From: VFKU01 sp964620045
GTDB taxonomy: Bacteria > Hydrogenedentota > Hydrogenedentia > Hydrogenedentales > GCA-2746185
Direction: 5' to 3'
Length of the DNA stretch: 53,378 nt
Assembly: GCA_964620045.1 (NCBI GenBank)
Contig: CAZUJL010000027.1
Location: 1 to 53,378, forward strand
Shown: piece after piece, positions 8,116-19,200 of the stretch
How positions within the stretch are numbered: position 1 is the stretch's first letter
Layout of the letters: each line of letters starts with the position of its first letter
Notes under the pieces: generated by a model
Databases searched by the model: none
What the model saw: only the letters and a program-made list of their open reading frames with translations
What the model was told of the DNA's origin: nothing
Position numbers and translations under genes: made by a program

Positions 8116-9528
8116 TCAGGGTTTTGTCGCCGGTTTGGCTTCCGGAGCGGCCGTCGCCGTGGCGTCCATGGCACACCGGAAGCCATAGTCCTCGCCCCGG
8201 CTATCGATTTTGTCGTAATGGCGGGCCACCGTGCGCACGATAAAGCGCTCCGATCGGTACGAGCCGCCCCGCAGCACGCGGTACACCTGGCCGTATTCGT
8301 TCTTCACGTCGCTGTTGCCCGGATATGGCTGATACCAGCTCGACGTCCATTCGTACGCATTGCCGGCCATGTCCAGCAGCCCATTGGGCGACGCGCCCGG
8401 CCGGAACTGCCCGATCTTCATCGTGCCGGGGTTTTGGTCTGTCCGCAGTGAGTTGCAGAGCTGCGGATCGAAAGTGTTGCCCCACGGCCACTCGCGGCCA
8501 TCGGTCCCGCGCGCGGCCTTCTCCCACTCTTCTTCGGTCGGCAAGCGCTTGCCGACCGCCTGCGCATACGCGACCGCCTGCGACCAACTGACTCCCGTCA
8601 CCGGGTGATCGGCCTTCCGCTCTTCGAACGTGTGCGCGGGGAACACAACCTTGAATTCTTTGTTCGTCACTTCGAACTTATCGATGAAGTACGCCGGAAT
8701 ATTCACCGTGCGCCGCGGACGTTCGTCCGGCGCGCTGTTGTCCATGCCCATGATGAATTCGCCCGCCGGCACCAGCACCATCCCCGGCGGCATGAAGCCG
8801 GGTTTCAATTCGAGCTCGACCTTGTGCTGGCCTTCGGGCTCGATGGCGATGGTGCTTTCCCCCATCAAATAGCCCGTCTGGTATGCCCCAATCGAGTATG
8901 AGCCGGGCGGTAACAGGAACGTCGCCGGCGTCAATTTCTCCTGCGCGATGTCGTTGATGTACACCTGCGATCGGCTCGGCGTGCTGAGCACCGTCACCGT
9001 GCCGCGCATGGGCTCCAGAATGTGTGTCTTCTTGACGCGATACTCTTCCTCGATCTCCACGGTGCCCTGCGTGGGCGTGAACTTGTCCAAGCGGAGTTCA
9101 TAGTTCACCAGGCCCACCTTGACCGGCGCCGCAACCAGCGGCGTCGTGCCGATCAATTGAATGCCGTCGATATACACCTTCGCGCCGGGCGGCGTGGATT
9201 CAATCGAGAGGTACCCCACAATCGGCCGCATCTCGACATTGATGCGGACTTCGCCTTCCTGGGGCACGGTGACCGCGGCCGTGTTGCGCTTGTATCCGTA
9301 CTGCGTGAGCACGGCGTAGTACTGCCCCGGAGCGAGGTCGCGCAGCGTAACGGGCGTTTTGCCCTTCGGAATATTCGAGAGGACGACGTCGGCCCCTTGC
9401 TCGGGCGAGGAATCAATCACGACGACGGCGCCAAGCTGCGGACCTTTTTCGCCGCCGCAACCGGCCAGACACACCAGTGCGCTCAGCAACAGGAATGCTG
9501 CTCGCGCGACCGGGCGCCGGAATTCCAT
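8116..9528 (-). CDS. lipoprotein with three PEGA domains and an FGE-sulfatase-like domain
   Basis: A 470-aa lipoprotein. The signal peptide ends in the lipobox LAGC (Cys24). Three successive PEGA-type beta domains follow (about 32-105, 106-175 and 176-250), each with the STPPGAKVYIDG-type turn. Residues about 250-460 have the formylglycine-generating-enzyme/SUMF1-like fold: LVPAGEFIMG, RLPTEEEWEKAARG, GNAYEW, RVLRGGSY, GFRCA. After RGGSY, where true FGE carries its two catalytic cysteines, this protein reads RSERFIVRTVARH with no Cys. A binding or structural role is therefore more likely than catalysis. ATG 9528 is chosen because it opens the signal peptide; the frame extends upstream to 9621 without a signal. 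It lies 134 nt after the IPT lipoprotein, between the pilin genes and pilMN, suggesting an envelope or cell-wall anchoring role for the pilus system (inference). Confidence 0.88.
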   Translation of the reverse strand: MEFRRPVARAAFLLLSALVCLAGCGGEKGPQLGAVVVIDSSPEQGADVVLSNIPKGKTPVTLRDLAPGQYYAVLTQYGYKRNTAAVTVPQEGEVRINVEMRPIVGYLSIESTPPGAKVYIDGIQLIGTTPLVAAPVKVGLVNYELRLDKFTPTQGTVEIEEEYRVKKTHILEPMRGTVTVLSTPSRSQVYINDIAQEKLTPATFLLPPGSYSIGAYQTGYLMGESTIAIEPEGQHKVELELKPGFMPPGMVLVPAGEFIMGMDNSAPDERPRRTVNIPAYFIDKFEVTNKEFKVVFPAHTFEERKADHPVTGVSWSQAVAYAQAVGKRLPTEEEWEKAARGTDGREWPWGNTFDPQLCNSLRTDQNPGTMKIGQFRPGASPNGLLDMAGNAYEWTSSWYQPYPGNSDVKNEYGQVYRVLRGGSYRSERFIVRTVARHYDKIDSRGEDYGFRCAMDATATAAPEAKPATKP

Positions 9529-9662
9529 GGGGACGACAATCCTTCCCACGGCCCAATGGCACAACGAGCGCCCACACGGCGCGTACAGCGGGGACGGCGG
9601 GCCATCTGCGTCCTGTTTCAATTTAACACGATAACCGCCGTTTCCCGCAAATCCTGCCCGGC

Positions 9663-12600
9663 TTATTGCGGGCGATCCATCTCCTGTATCGGCTGGGCGT
9701 CTTGCGACTTCCGCCGCTGGATAAACTCCGCCACGTTCTGCACCACCACGAACTGCACCGTGGCCGGAGAACTGTCAATGATCTCACCATTATCGAACTG
9801 GCTATTTTGGTTGGCGTCGATATACGCCTGCGCTTGCAGGGTGTAGTACGTCGGCTGACGATCCGCGGAACCGAGATATCCGCTGTCCTGCGTGCCCAGC
9901 AGGGGCAACGTAAGCGTTACTGAATTGCCAGCCACCTGCGTATATGGAATGTCCTCGAGCGTACCAAAATTCAGTTCGACTCCATTTTCACTCAATTTCC
10001 AGATCACACCGAGCGAACCCGATTCGGCATCCAACGTCATAGAGAAATTACCCATCACGCGTTCGATCATTACGTCTGCATTCGGATTGAAGGTCCTGAT
10101 CGACGGATACGGAATCACTTCAGCATCGCCATACGACGCTTCAGGAGCGAAAAATTCTCGATCGCCATCAAACTCTGGTGACGCTACGCCCGGACCCGCG
10201 TCATGCCAGAAGAACGGCTCCACGCGCGTCTCAACCTGCTGCCCGACCGGCGGCACAAACCACCGCTCCCAGTTCCGCTCTTCGGTGCCGACGCCTTCGT
10301 TGACCAAATTGATGGTCTGCGGACCATCGTTTGCGCTAATCTGCAACTGATCCTGCGGCCAGACTTCGACGTTGCCCGCCTCGTCGCAATTCATCACGAC
10401 CAGCAGGAACCACACGCCCGTTTGACCGCCGGTCAGCATCTGCACATCTGCGCGCGTCAACGCGGATCGCGTCGACCAGTCAGTCCACGCGCCCACCAAA
10501 GTATACGGTCCGTCGCGCTGCTCTTCGCGCGTACCGAACGAAGCATCCGTGCGATACACCGCGTAGCTGTACAACTGCTGCACGCCGAGGCCGTCAACCG
10601 GATCGAGTACCGTCTCCGTCGCGGGCACGCCGGTGTTTTCCCACGTAAATTCAGGGTTCGCCGCGTCGCCGCTCGTGGGCACCGTCGAGGACAGGCGCGT
10701 GGCCGTCGATCGCAGCCACCACATGTTCAACGGACCAACGTCCGGCTGTTGCTGCGAGGCGTACGCATCGGGCGCCGACGAATCGTTCGCGGTAAATATC
10801 TTCTTCCGCCCACGCGTCGCTTCGCCGCGCGGGAAGTAGTCGCCCGCGCGATCGACCGCGCGAAACACGACCGACAGCAGATTGCGCGCACCGGTATCTC
10901 CCACGTACACACCCGTCGTCGGTGTACCCGGATCGCCGATGGTGTACGTGCCGCGCAATATCGTCGGCGCGGCCTCCAGGGCCGGCGAGAGCGAGCTGCC
11001 GCCTGCGGCAAACGGCGGCTCGGCGCTGTAATCCACGGTAATGTTGTCGATGTTCGGTGATTGGAACGGCGTGGGCTGGAAGTCCCACTGAATCAGCACA
11101 TTCGGCTCCGTCGAATTCGGGATGAGCACTTCGTCGCGCGGACCAAACAAGTCGGCGGGATCATCCTGGAATCCCGCCACAAGGCGATCGTCCGAACCGG
11201 TGAAGCGATCGACATCCTGCGAGGTGCGCGCGCGGCCCATCATCGTGTAGATATCGACATCTTCAAACACGACTTCGAGAGTAAACCGGAGATCCGTCGT
11301 CGGCTCGCCGTTCACATACCCGCTGTCGAGAAAGTAGTTCGACAACGAGGACGCGCGGAAGAACACCTGCGCCCGGCTGCCAGCCCGAATCGGGCGTTCC
11401 ATCCAGTTGCCCGCAAACGGCACTTCGGGAAATCCGTTCAACAAAGTCCTGTCGAAGGGATGCGCGAACTGCGGCGTCGGGGGCGACCCTGCCGTATCCA
11501 TATCGCCGGTTTGGCCGACCGCCCAGTTCCCCGGAATGTCGCCGCTCACGAAATCGTCGCCGCGCAGTCGCGCCAGGGACGGCACCAGCCGCATGCGCGG
11601 CGGGATCGTGTCGATAATGAAGTGGCGGCCTTCCAGCGCGAGGCCTCCGATGACGCTGCCGTCGGTCAGGTCGCTGGTGTCGTCGCCGATCAATTCGTCG
11701 TTCTCGGTGTCGAACAAATACACCGCGGCGTGACCGTCCACAAGCTGGCCGTTCAACACGCGCGGGATCTCTTCGACGTTCGTACCCACCCATTCCCAAT
11801 CCCCGCTCAAACCGGGGCCGGCCGAAATCTCTTCCAACTGGATGCGGTTCGCCGCCGCGGCCGGGTCGGCGCCCTGCGGCACGATGAACACGGTGTCGTC
11901 GCCCTCGATCTCGCCGGTGACCGTCACGCGCACGAGCAGTTCGCCCGGCGGCAGTTTGCCCACCGGATTGGGGAACACCTCCGCGTTGGTCCACTCGCCC
12001 ACGCCGTCGGGGTCCCGATACTCGTAGCAGTTCGGGCAGATCGTCGTCTCGTCGCGCAGATCCGGATTGATCTCGAGGTCCTCAATCCGCACGTCGACAA
12101 AGCCAGGGCCATTGCCGGGCGGCACTTCCACGTACATAAACCCGGTCGTGTAAATCTTCGCCGCCATGCTGACGATGGTGCTCGGCTGGAATACCGGCGG
12201 CGGGCCCACATCCACGAAATTCGCGCGGTTCGACCCGAAATACACGGCATAGCGTGCGTACGCGCTGTAAATGTTGTTGATCGTCCCCAGGCCCGGCAGG
12301 AAACCTTCCAGGCGCGCGGTATTCAGCCCCGCCACCGGCCCGAAGTTCGGAATCACGCGTGTCAGGTACATCGCGTAGTACTTGTACGCACGACGCAACT
12401 GCGCGATTTCGGAATTCGTGAAGTCGCCGTTGTCGTGCGAAATGATTGTGACGTCGACCAGTTCGACGTTGTCGCCAAACGGCGAGCGCACGTACATGTC
12501 GGAGGCCGTGATCACCGGCGTAAGCACGGTGGCGTCGAAGGCCGCCAGCCGCCCGCCGCCGTCGAGGTAATCGAAATATACGCGGTAGTACTGCGACGCG

Positions 12601-13241
12601 CCGGCGATGTTGCCGAGCAGCGACTGCGAGAACGCGTTGGTGACGGGATACTCACCGCGCACATCGGCCGACTCGTCGCCGAAGATCCAGCCGCGCGCCG
12701 GCACCACGTCGGAAATCGTGAAGTCGGTGTTCACATATTCGTAGCCGCTGTACAACGCGGCCGCGTCCTGCATGGTCGTGATGTCGCGGAAAATCACATC
12801 GACCAGGCCCAGCGCGTCTCCCGGCGGGACCACCACGTTGATCGCGTTGGCGGTAATGTACGGCGGGCTCGCGGTGTCGTACGGCGCGATGTTGTCGCCG
12901 AAATACACCGTGTACGTGTTCAGGATGGTGGCCAGCTCCAAGGGGCCGGCCGGCTGCGGGAAAATGCCGCGCAACTGCGCCGCGTTGCCGCCCGGCAACG
13001 GACCCTGCGGCGGAATCACTTCGATAATGTCGTAAATGTCGCCCACGCGCGCGACCGCGCGCGCCGTCGCGGGCAGGGGATACTCCGGGTTGTACACGGG
13101 CGGCACATCGTATTGCGGCGCGGCGGCCAATTCCGCGGCGCGTTCTTCTTCGCTGCGGTCGCCCTGCCCACACCCGGAAAGCGCCGCCAGGCACAGCGCC
13201 GCCGCGCCCGCCCGCCATAAATTCCGTCGTATCGTGTCCAT
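9663..13241 (-). CDS. large lipoprotein with IPT/TIG-like repeats
   Basis: A 1,192-aa lipoprotein; the signal peptide ends LSGC with Cys24. Residues about 60-370 hold three tandem units. Each begins with a phrase like ISDVVPARGWIFGD or VIPNFGPVAGLN and ends in VPPGxxxGxVDVxI, the pattern of IPT/TIG immunoglobulin-like domains. Long beta-rich segments follow; individual families there are not recognised. The C-terminal part (about 940-1192) has another Ig-like section. ATG 13241 has a TGGGAG ribosome site and opens the signal peptide, so the longer frame to 13373 is rejected. It follows the giant pseudopilin by 40 nt and is very probably cotranscribed. An outer-membrane partner or adhesin for the filament tip is a reasonable inference from position, with no direct proof. 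Confidence 0.82.
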   Translation of the reverse strand: MDTIRRNLWRAGAAALCLAALSGCGQGDRSEEERAAELAAAPQYDVPPVYNPEYPLPATARAVARVGDIYDIIEVIPPQGPLPGGNAAQLRGIFPQPAGPLELATILNTYTVYFGDNIAPYDTASPPYITANAINVVVPPGDALGLVDVIFRDITTMQDAAALYSGYEYVNTDFTISDVVPARGWIFGDESADVRGEYPVTNAFSQSLLGNIAGASQYYRVYFDYLDGGGRLAAFDATVLTPVITASDMYVRSPFGDNVELVDVTIISHDNGDFTNSEIAQLRRAYKYYAMYLTRVIPNFGPVAGLNTARLEGFLPGLGTINNIYSAYARYAVYFGSNRANFVDVGPPPVFQPSTIVSMAAKIYTTGFMYVEVPPGNGPGFVDVRIEDLEINPDLRDETTICPNCYEYRDPDGVGEWTNAEVFPNPVGKLPPGELLVRVTVTGEIEGDDTVFIVPQGADPAAAANRIQLEEISAGPGLSGDWEWVGTNVEEIPRVLNGQLVDGHAAVYLFDTENDELIGDDTSDLTDGSVIGGLALEGRHFIIDTIPPRMRLVPSLARLRGDDFVSGDIPGNWAVGQTGDMDTAGSPPTPQFAHPFDRTLLNGFPEVPFAGNWMERPIRAGSRAQVFFRASSLSNYFLDSGYVNGEPTTDLRFTLEVVFEDVDIYTMMGRARTSQDVDRFTGSDDRLVAGFQDDPADLFGPRDEVLIPNSTEPNVLIQWDFQPTPFQSPNIDNITVDYSAEPPFAAGGSSLSPALEAAPTILRGTYTIGDPGTPTTGVYVGDTGARNLLSVVFRAVDRAGDYFPRGEATRGRKKIFTANDSSAPDAYASQQQPDVGPLNMWWLRSTATRLSSTVPTSGDAANPEFTWENTGVPATETVLDPVDGLGVQQLYSYAVYRTDASFGTREEQRDGPYTLVGAWTDWSTRSALTRADVQMLTGGQTGVWFLLVVMNCDEAGNVEVWPQDQLQISANDGPQTINLVNEGVGTEERNWERWFVPPVGQQVETRVEPFFWHDAGPGVASPEFDGDREFFAPEASYGDAEVIPYPSIRTFNPNADVMIERVMGNFSMTLDAESGSLGVIWKLSENGVELNFGTLEDIPYTQVAGNSVTLTLPLLGTQDSGYLGSADRQPTYYTLQAQAYIDANQNSQFDNGEIIDSSPATVQFVVVQNVAEFIQRRKSQDAQPIQEMDRPQ

Positions 13242-13281
13242 ACTGCACACTCCCACCCGCGCCGCGTCCATCGGCACAGGG

Positions 13282-16200
13282 TCAACGCTCGTAAATCGTC
13301 CGCGCGGTCTTTTCCGCCATCGGCGTAAACTCGCGATCGTCGCGCCAGTTAATCCGGCCGTCGCCGTCCACATCGGTGCCGTAGCCCGACTGCGCCGTCA
13401 CCAATATCTCAAACACTTCACCCTTCACCGTGATCAGGTTCTGCATCTTGCCAAACCGGAACGCCTCTTCGCGCAGCATCCCGGAACGAAACTCATTCGT
13501 ATCGACAACACCATCTTCATCGAGATCGTCCAAGTAGTTGTCGTATTCCACCACCAGCGGCGGATGCAGCGCGGCGTCGTTCGCGGTCGCCGTCGCCGGA
13601 TTGTCCGCCACGCGCGCGAAGTGCGCATCCAACAACAAGTCGCTCACCAATTCGTAGTACCGGCCGTCCGGCTGCTCGCGCAGCAGGCGCAGGCGCTGCT
13701 GCACGACGCGCCGCGCGAAGAACGCCGCCGACAGATCGTTGTCTGTTTCCGCCGTAATCGTGGGTTCCACAATCAGATTGAGTGGATCGTCGCCTAAGTT
13801 CACGAACATTTCATCCGCACCCACATCTTCATCGTCAGCGAAGCGCTCTAGCACCCCGGGCAAGCCCATCAGCGGGTTGTAGAAGTTCCGATACTGCTCG
13901 TCGGCGTCGTCGATCGTGTTAATGCGCTTCGTTTCCACCGTGTTGATATTGATCCGCCCCGGCGTTTTGCCGCGCGCGGCCAGCATCACGCGCGACACGC
14001 GGGCCACCGTGCCCGACGCGCTGCGGTTGCGGATCGACACTGCGAGGAAATTGTTCTCCACGCGCACGTTGCCATACCGAATCACGCCGTCCGCATCGGG
14101 CTGCACGTTGCGCAGCACGCCGAACGACTCCGCCGGAACGCCCGCGCCCCCGCGTTGGAACTGGTTGTCCCGAAGGAATCCGCCTGGAAACAAGTCCGGC
14201 GTCCACGCCTTGCGGTCGCCGTTCGAATCGCGGAACACCTCAATGTCGAGGTACACCTCGTTGTTGCCGGTATTTTCCGCGGCGGCTACAAACGGCGCGC
14301 CAATGCCGGTGTTCGGGGCCGAAGCCGCATCCGTCAGCAACCGCTGTCCGGAACTATCGAACAGGTCGTCATCGGCGCGCGACAACAGGCTCAGGTCTTC
14401 CGTCGTCACGACGTACAAATCGTACTCGCCGTTTTCGAGACCATCCTCGCCATCCCACACGAACACGGCCTGCGCGCCGTCCGCCGGGTCCGAAGCGTCC
14501 ACATTCGCAAAGTTGCGCGATGCATACAGCGCTGTACGCAACGGCATCGGCCATCTCGTGTTGTCCACTGTCCCCGGAAGGCTGGCAAGGCGCTGGAACA
14601 AATATTGACGTTCATAGCTATACGGACCAACAAATCCAGAATCGTCGTCCAGTTCAAACACCATCAGTGGCGCCCACACTTGCGGTGGACTGCCGATTCC
14701 AACAGTCCAGTTCCGTCTACCCAAGAAATCATTTGGTGGATCCGTGTCGGCCGGTCGTGCCACCTGAATCACACTCGCCTGGCCCACATTCAGCGCCACG
14801 GCGTCCGTCGTGCCCACGTCGCCGATGAACGCGCGCTGTTCGTGGAAGAAGTTAATCGCGGTGCGCAACGGGCTGTCGTCGAAGTGCTGCCCCATCATCA
14901 CGGAGTCCCACGTCAGATCGCCGACGCCCGTGATGGCGAGTGCATACTCAACATTGGTCGAGGCCCGATCCAGCAAGTACGTTTCCCCGGTGACGCCATT
15001 CGCCAGCGGCACGCCGGTCACCATGCGGCGCATGGTGTGCGGCATGGTCAATGCGTCGCCGGGCGACACGAGCGGATGGTTGCGGAAATCCACCGTCGCA
15101 AATGTCGTCGCGCGTTCAGGCAGCGTGCCCGTGGGCGTCGTAAGGTCAAAATCTTCGGCCATGCGCGCCGAAACGTTCCGCCGCAGCGGGGTCCCGCCGA
15201 GCGCGTGACGGTATTCCGTGACGAACCGGCGATCAATCATCGCCGTGTCCTGCAACACACCGGTGTCGTCGATCGACATGCGGCGCGCCCAGCGGCCCGT
15301 CGAGTCGCTCCAGTCGTCGTAGTTGCCGTCCGTCGCCTGGAAGCGGTTCTGCGTGCCGAAGCGGTCGCCCGTGTAGTCCGGGTGCTTGCGCTCCAGCGAC
15401 CGCGCGAAATCCTGGCCCATCGTGTTTTCCGGCCAGAAGGACTCAAAGCGGTCATCCAGCGGAAGCTGCACGCCGGAGTCGGTCAGCGGATCGAGTTCGC
15501 CTGTGCTGTTCATGTCGAAATCCGTCACGAGCACGACATCGTCGATCTGCCGGTTCTCGACATCGCGCTGCGTGTACGTAACCCGATCGGCGATGCGACC
15601 CTCGATCGCCGGGCCTTCGTACAACGTCACCAGCACGTTGTCGCCCGGGAAATTGCGCCGCTCCATGAACTCTTTCCACTGCGGCGGATTATCCTGCTGC
15701 AACAAATCGTTCGGATCGGCGTCGCCGGTCCAGAATGCCGGCTCGATCCGGTTCGTGTTGTTTGTATCGGTATCGATGTCGAAGAACATCGTACGGTAGC
15801 GCGGAATCTCTTGGTTGTAGCCACCCGGAACCGGCGCGCCGATCCTCAAGCGCTCGTTCCGCATGAACCGGCCTTCGTCCACACCCTCGTACACACGCAC
15901 CCTGATCGGATTTTCAAGCCCGACCGGCTCGTAAATTTCGTCGATGCCTTCGCCGGGTTCGTCCACGGTGCCGTCGTCGTCGTTGTCGATGCCGTCCCTC
16001 ACGCGCTCCGCTTCGTCGCCGTCGTTGTCGATGCCGTCAAACGCCAGAATGCGGTTGTCGCCGTCGTTATCCGTGAAGTCCTGCTCCGGCGTGTTCGGGA
16101 AAATCCCGCCGCCCAGCACAATGCGACCAACATCGGACGCACTGAAATTGGTACCTCCTTGCTGAGGAACAAGATCGGGAATGATCAACTCGACAATGCG

Positions 16201-19200
16201 ATCCCATGGCTTTGTCCCATCGACAGGCAAGCCGAGCACGGCAGGATCAACGGTCGAGATTACTGTGTCGTCGGGCAGGGCCGGCGGAGGGATTTCCCGC
16301 AGGCCGTTACCATCCTGATCCATGAAGTCGATAAATAACGTATCGGGCCGATAGAAGACAGACCCTTGGGTCAGGTCACCATAATCGACCACCGTCTGTG
16401 GCACAGTGACGCCAAAGAAAATATTCGTAGGATTGCTATTGTCTTGCGCTACCAATCCGATTCCGTTCGCGAAAAATCCAATACCGCGGTCATACGGTGG
16501 GTTCGCCGGATTGTCAGTCGGTTGAGGCGGCCGTACGTCCCGGTCCGTATCGATGGGACGAACAGGATTTGGATTCTGAATGATTGGGTTGTCCGTGTCT
16601 CCGACAAAATTGTATCCATAGTCGAATTTATTCGTGCCTAGCAACAGCATGCCGCGCGGGGCGATTGTGGTACCGGCAGGAATTCTCATCGGCCCGATAC
16701 CAAGCGGATGCGTCTCAACCTTGAGTTCCCAGCCGGAAAGATCGACTGCTTCGTCCGACTGGTTCGTGATCTCCACCCACTCGTGGTCCGGTTCCTGGCT
16801 GAATTCCAGATAATTAATAACGAAGCCACGCCGATTTTGGCCAAGCACATCCTCGTTATTGTCATCGACCGGACCGAACCCACGCCGGAACGCAATGTGC
16901 ACCCAGCGCTCGGTTGCCGGATCATTGTCGGGATCTATCTCGGGCACTTCGATCGTAAACCCAAGGTTACGCTCGTCTAGGTGATTGTTCTGATCGAACT
17001 CATCAATCGTAGTGGTGAACAAACCAGCAGGAACCGCGGGATCGAAGTCGAACACGGCATCGCCCTGCAAGAACGCCATGCCCGCGCTGCCGCCGAGATC
17101 GTCCGAGCCGAGCAGCGCCGGCGCGCGCCAGACCTGGTTATAAATCTGCCCGGCATTCACGTACGACTCGATATTCATCACGTCCGCGAACCAGTCCTGC
17201 TCCAGCGTACCCGTCTTCACGGCGAACAGAAAGTCCGACTGCTGGCCCACGGACGGCAGAATGATTCCATCATCGGGATCGACGTAGGTCGTGTTGACCG
17301 TCACGTAGTAACGGCCCGCGGGCAGCCCTTCCGTCGCCTGGAAGCTGAACTGCACGACATCCGGCACTTCGTAGTTCGCGCCGTCACCGTTGTTGTCGTC
17401 CGGATCGGTGACCGTGATGTACCGGCGATACGTCGACCACGCCGCCTCAAGCCCCAGCAGGCCCGCATCGGTCGCCGCGGTGCCGTTGAAATCCACAAAC
17501 GGCCGCAGGTTCCATCGTTGGCCCGTCGGATCGGCGTCGTCGCCGGTTAAAACCTCTATGATGTTGTCCGACGCGCGCGCGTTGTAGTCATCAATCGCCT
17601 GCGTCGTCGTGCGCGTGCGCACGCGGAACCCTTGTTCTTCAACGGCCTCTGCCTCGACCCGATCCGCCGGCGGATACGTGGGTCCGCGCGCCACAAACCG
17701 GTTCGGATCGAGCCCCCGCACCTGCGCAATGTTGAGGCCGGCCGCAGTGAGATCGGCCTGGTTCAGATCCGTCACCGCCTCCGCCTCAAACCGGCGCACC
17801 GGGCGCACGTTCAGCTCGTTGATGCGAATCGCCTCGAGGCCCGCCACCGTGTGGTAAATGCGCTGCGACCGCGCGATCCGCTCGGCGTCGGCCAGAGTCG
17901 CGTCGCTGGCCAGCGCGCGATCCGCCATGCGCCGCCACCAGTAATCCGGCACGAAAATCTGATCGTCCAGGCTGCGCGTGTAGTCCAGGTCCGCATAGTC
18001 CTTCAGCGTCGCCGCCACCTGGTGCGCGCGCAGCTCCGGGTCCGCCAGCATCGTGAACACGCGCGTGCGACCCTGCGCGTCCGTGCCGGGGTCGAAACCC
18101 ATGATCATTTCATCGCTGATCACGCTGGTGTTTTCCTGCCGCATCCCCAGCAGGAAATCGATCGTATAGCCCTCGTCCGGCATGGTCGTCTTGTCGAGAA
18201 GATAGCTCGACGGGTTCTCGGCAAAATCCAGCACCGCGTCGCGCAGGCTCGGAATGCCGCCCTGCAGCGACCACGCCTCCGCCACGCCCACCGGGAACGT
18301 CCAGTCGCGTTTCGCCGCGCGCGCCACATCGCCCGATCGCGTCAGGTTCAGGTCCTTGCGCTGCCCCGTCGTCTGCCGATACTTCGACTGATCAAAACTC
18401 GCCAGCGCCGAGTCCTGATGAAAATGCCGTTCATTGCGATCGGTCGAATGCACGGTGATGTAGTTGCGGATGTCGTTGAATATGCCGTCGTCGTCGAACC
18501 CGCGCCGGAACCCATTCTCGTCGCCGACGTTGATCAGCTTAAGCTGTTGCGTGGTGCGGTAATACTGATCGCCGAGTTCGCCGACTTCATCTCTCGCATC
18601 ATCCCCGTCGTCCTCGAAGCCGTTTTCCTCGGCCACAATATTCCGGTATGGCCGGAAAGTCTGGTATTCCTTCGGCTCGTCGATGCCGTCCCATTTTCCA
18701 AGCTCCAGGCCCAAATCGATTCGGGGATCAATCACATCGGAAGGATCGTTCGGAACCGTGCGGTAATTCGGGCCACCACGGTTATTGGTATGACTCAGCG
18801 CGAGTTGGAGTAAGTTTGCGTTGTCGTCGACGTAACCGTATCCCGGCAACGTTGCATCGCCCTCAAAAAGTTGGTCGAATGGCACGTTGTCATCGCTGAG
18901 GCGATAAATGTTGCCCGAGATTTCCTCGGTGAAATCCTGCGCATAAAATCCCTGCCGCGCGCCCATGATGAATTGCCACATCCAACGGGCGCGGTTTTCA
19001 CCGACACCAGGAATCACGCGCGTATCGAATTCGTGCGGACCTAACCCATCCGCAAAGCTGCGCTGCAACGGCGTGTCGGCCGTGCTTGGCTCGGTTACTA
19101 AATTCAACCCAAGCAACGGTCCGGAGGGGGTATTATTCAGATCCGGAAAGTTCGGATACGCCCAGCCGCCCGCCGCATTGATATTCACCTTGCTCGACTC

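Noticed and set aside
14155..16338. Long plus-strand open frame opposite the giant pseudopilin, and a similar one at 11061-13220
   Set aside because: Arg/Val/His-rich antisense shadows with no domain, start signal or separate spacing; the opposite-strand proteins have coherent signal peptides and motifs.
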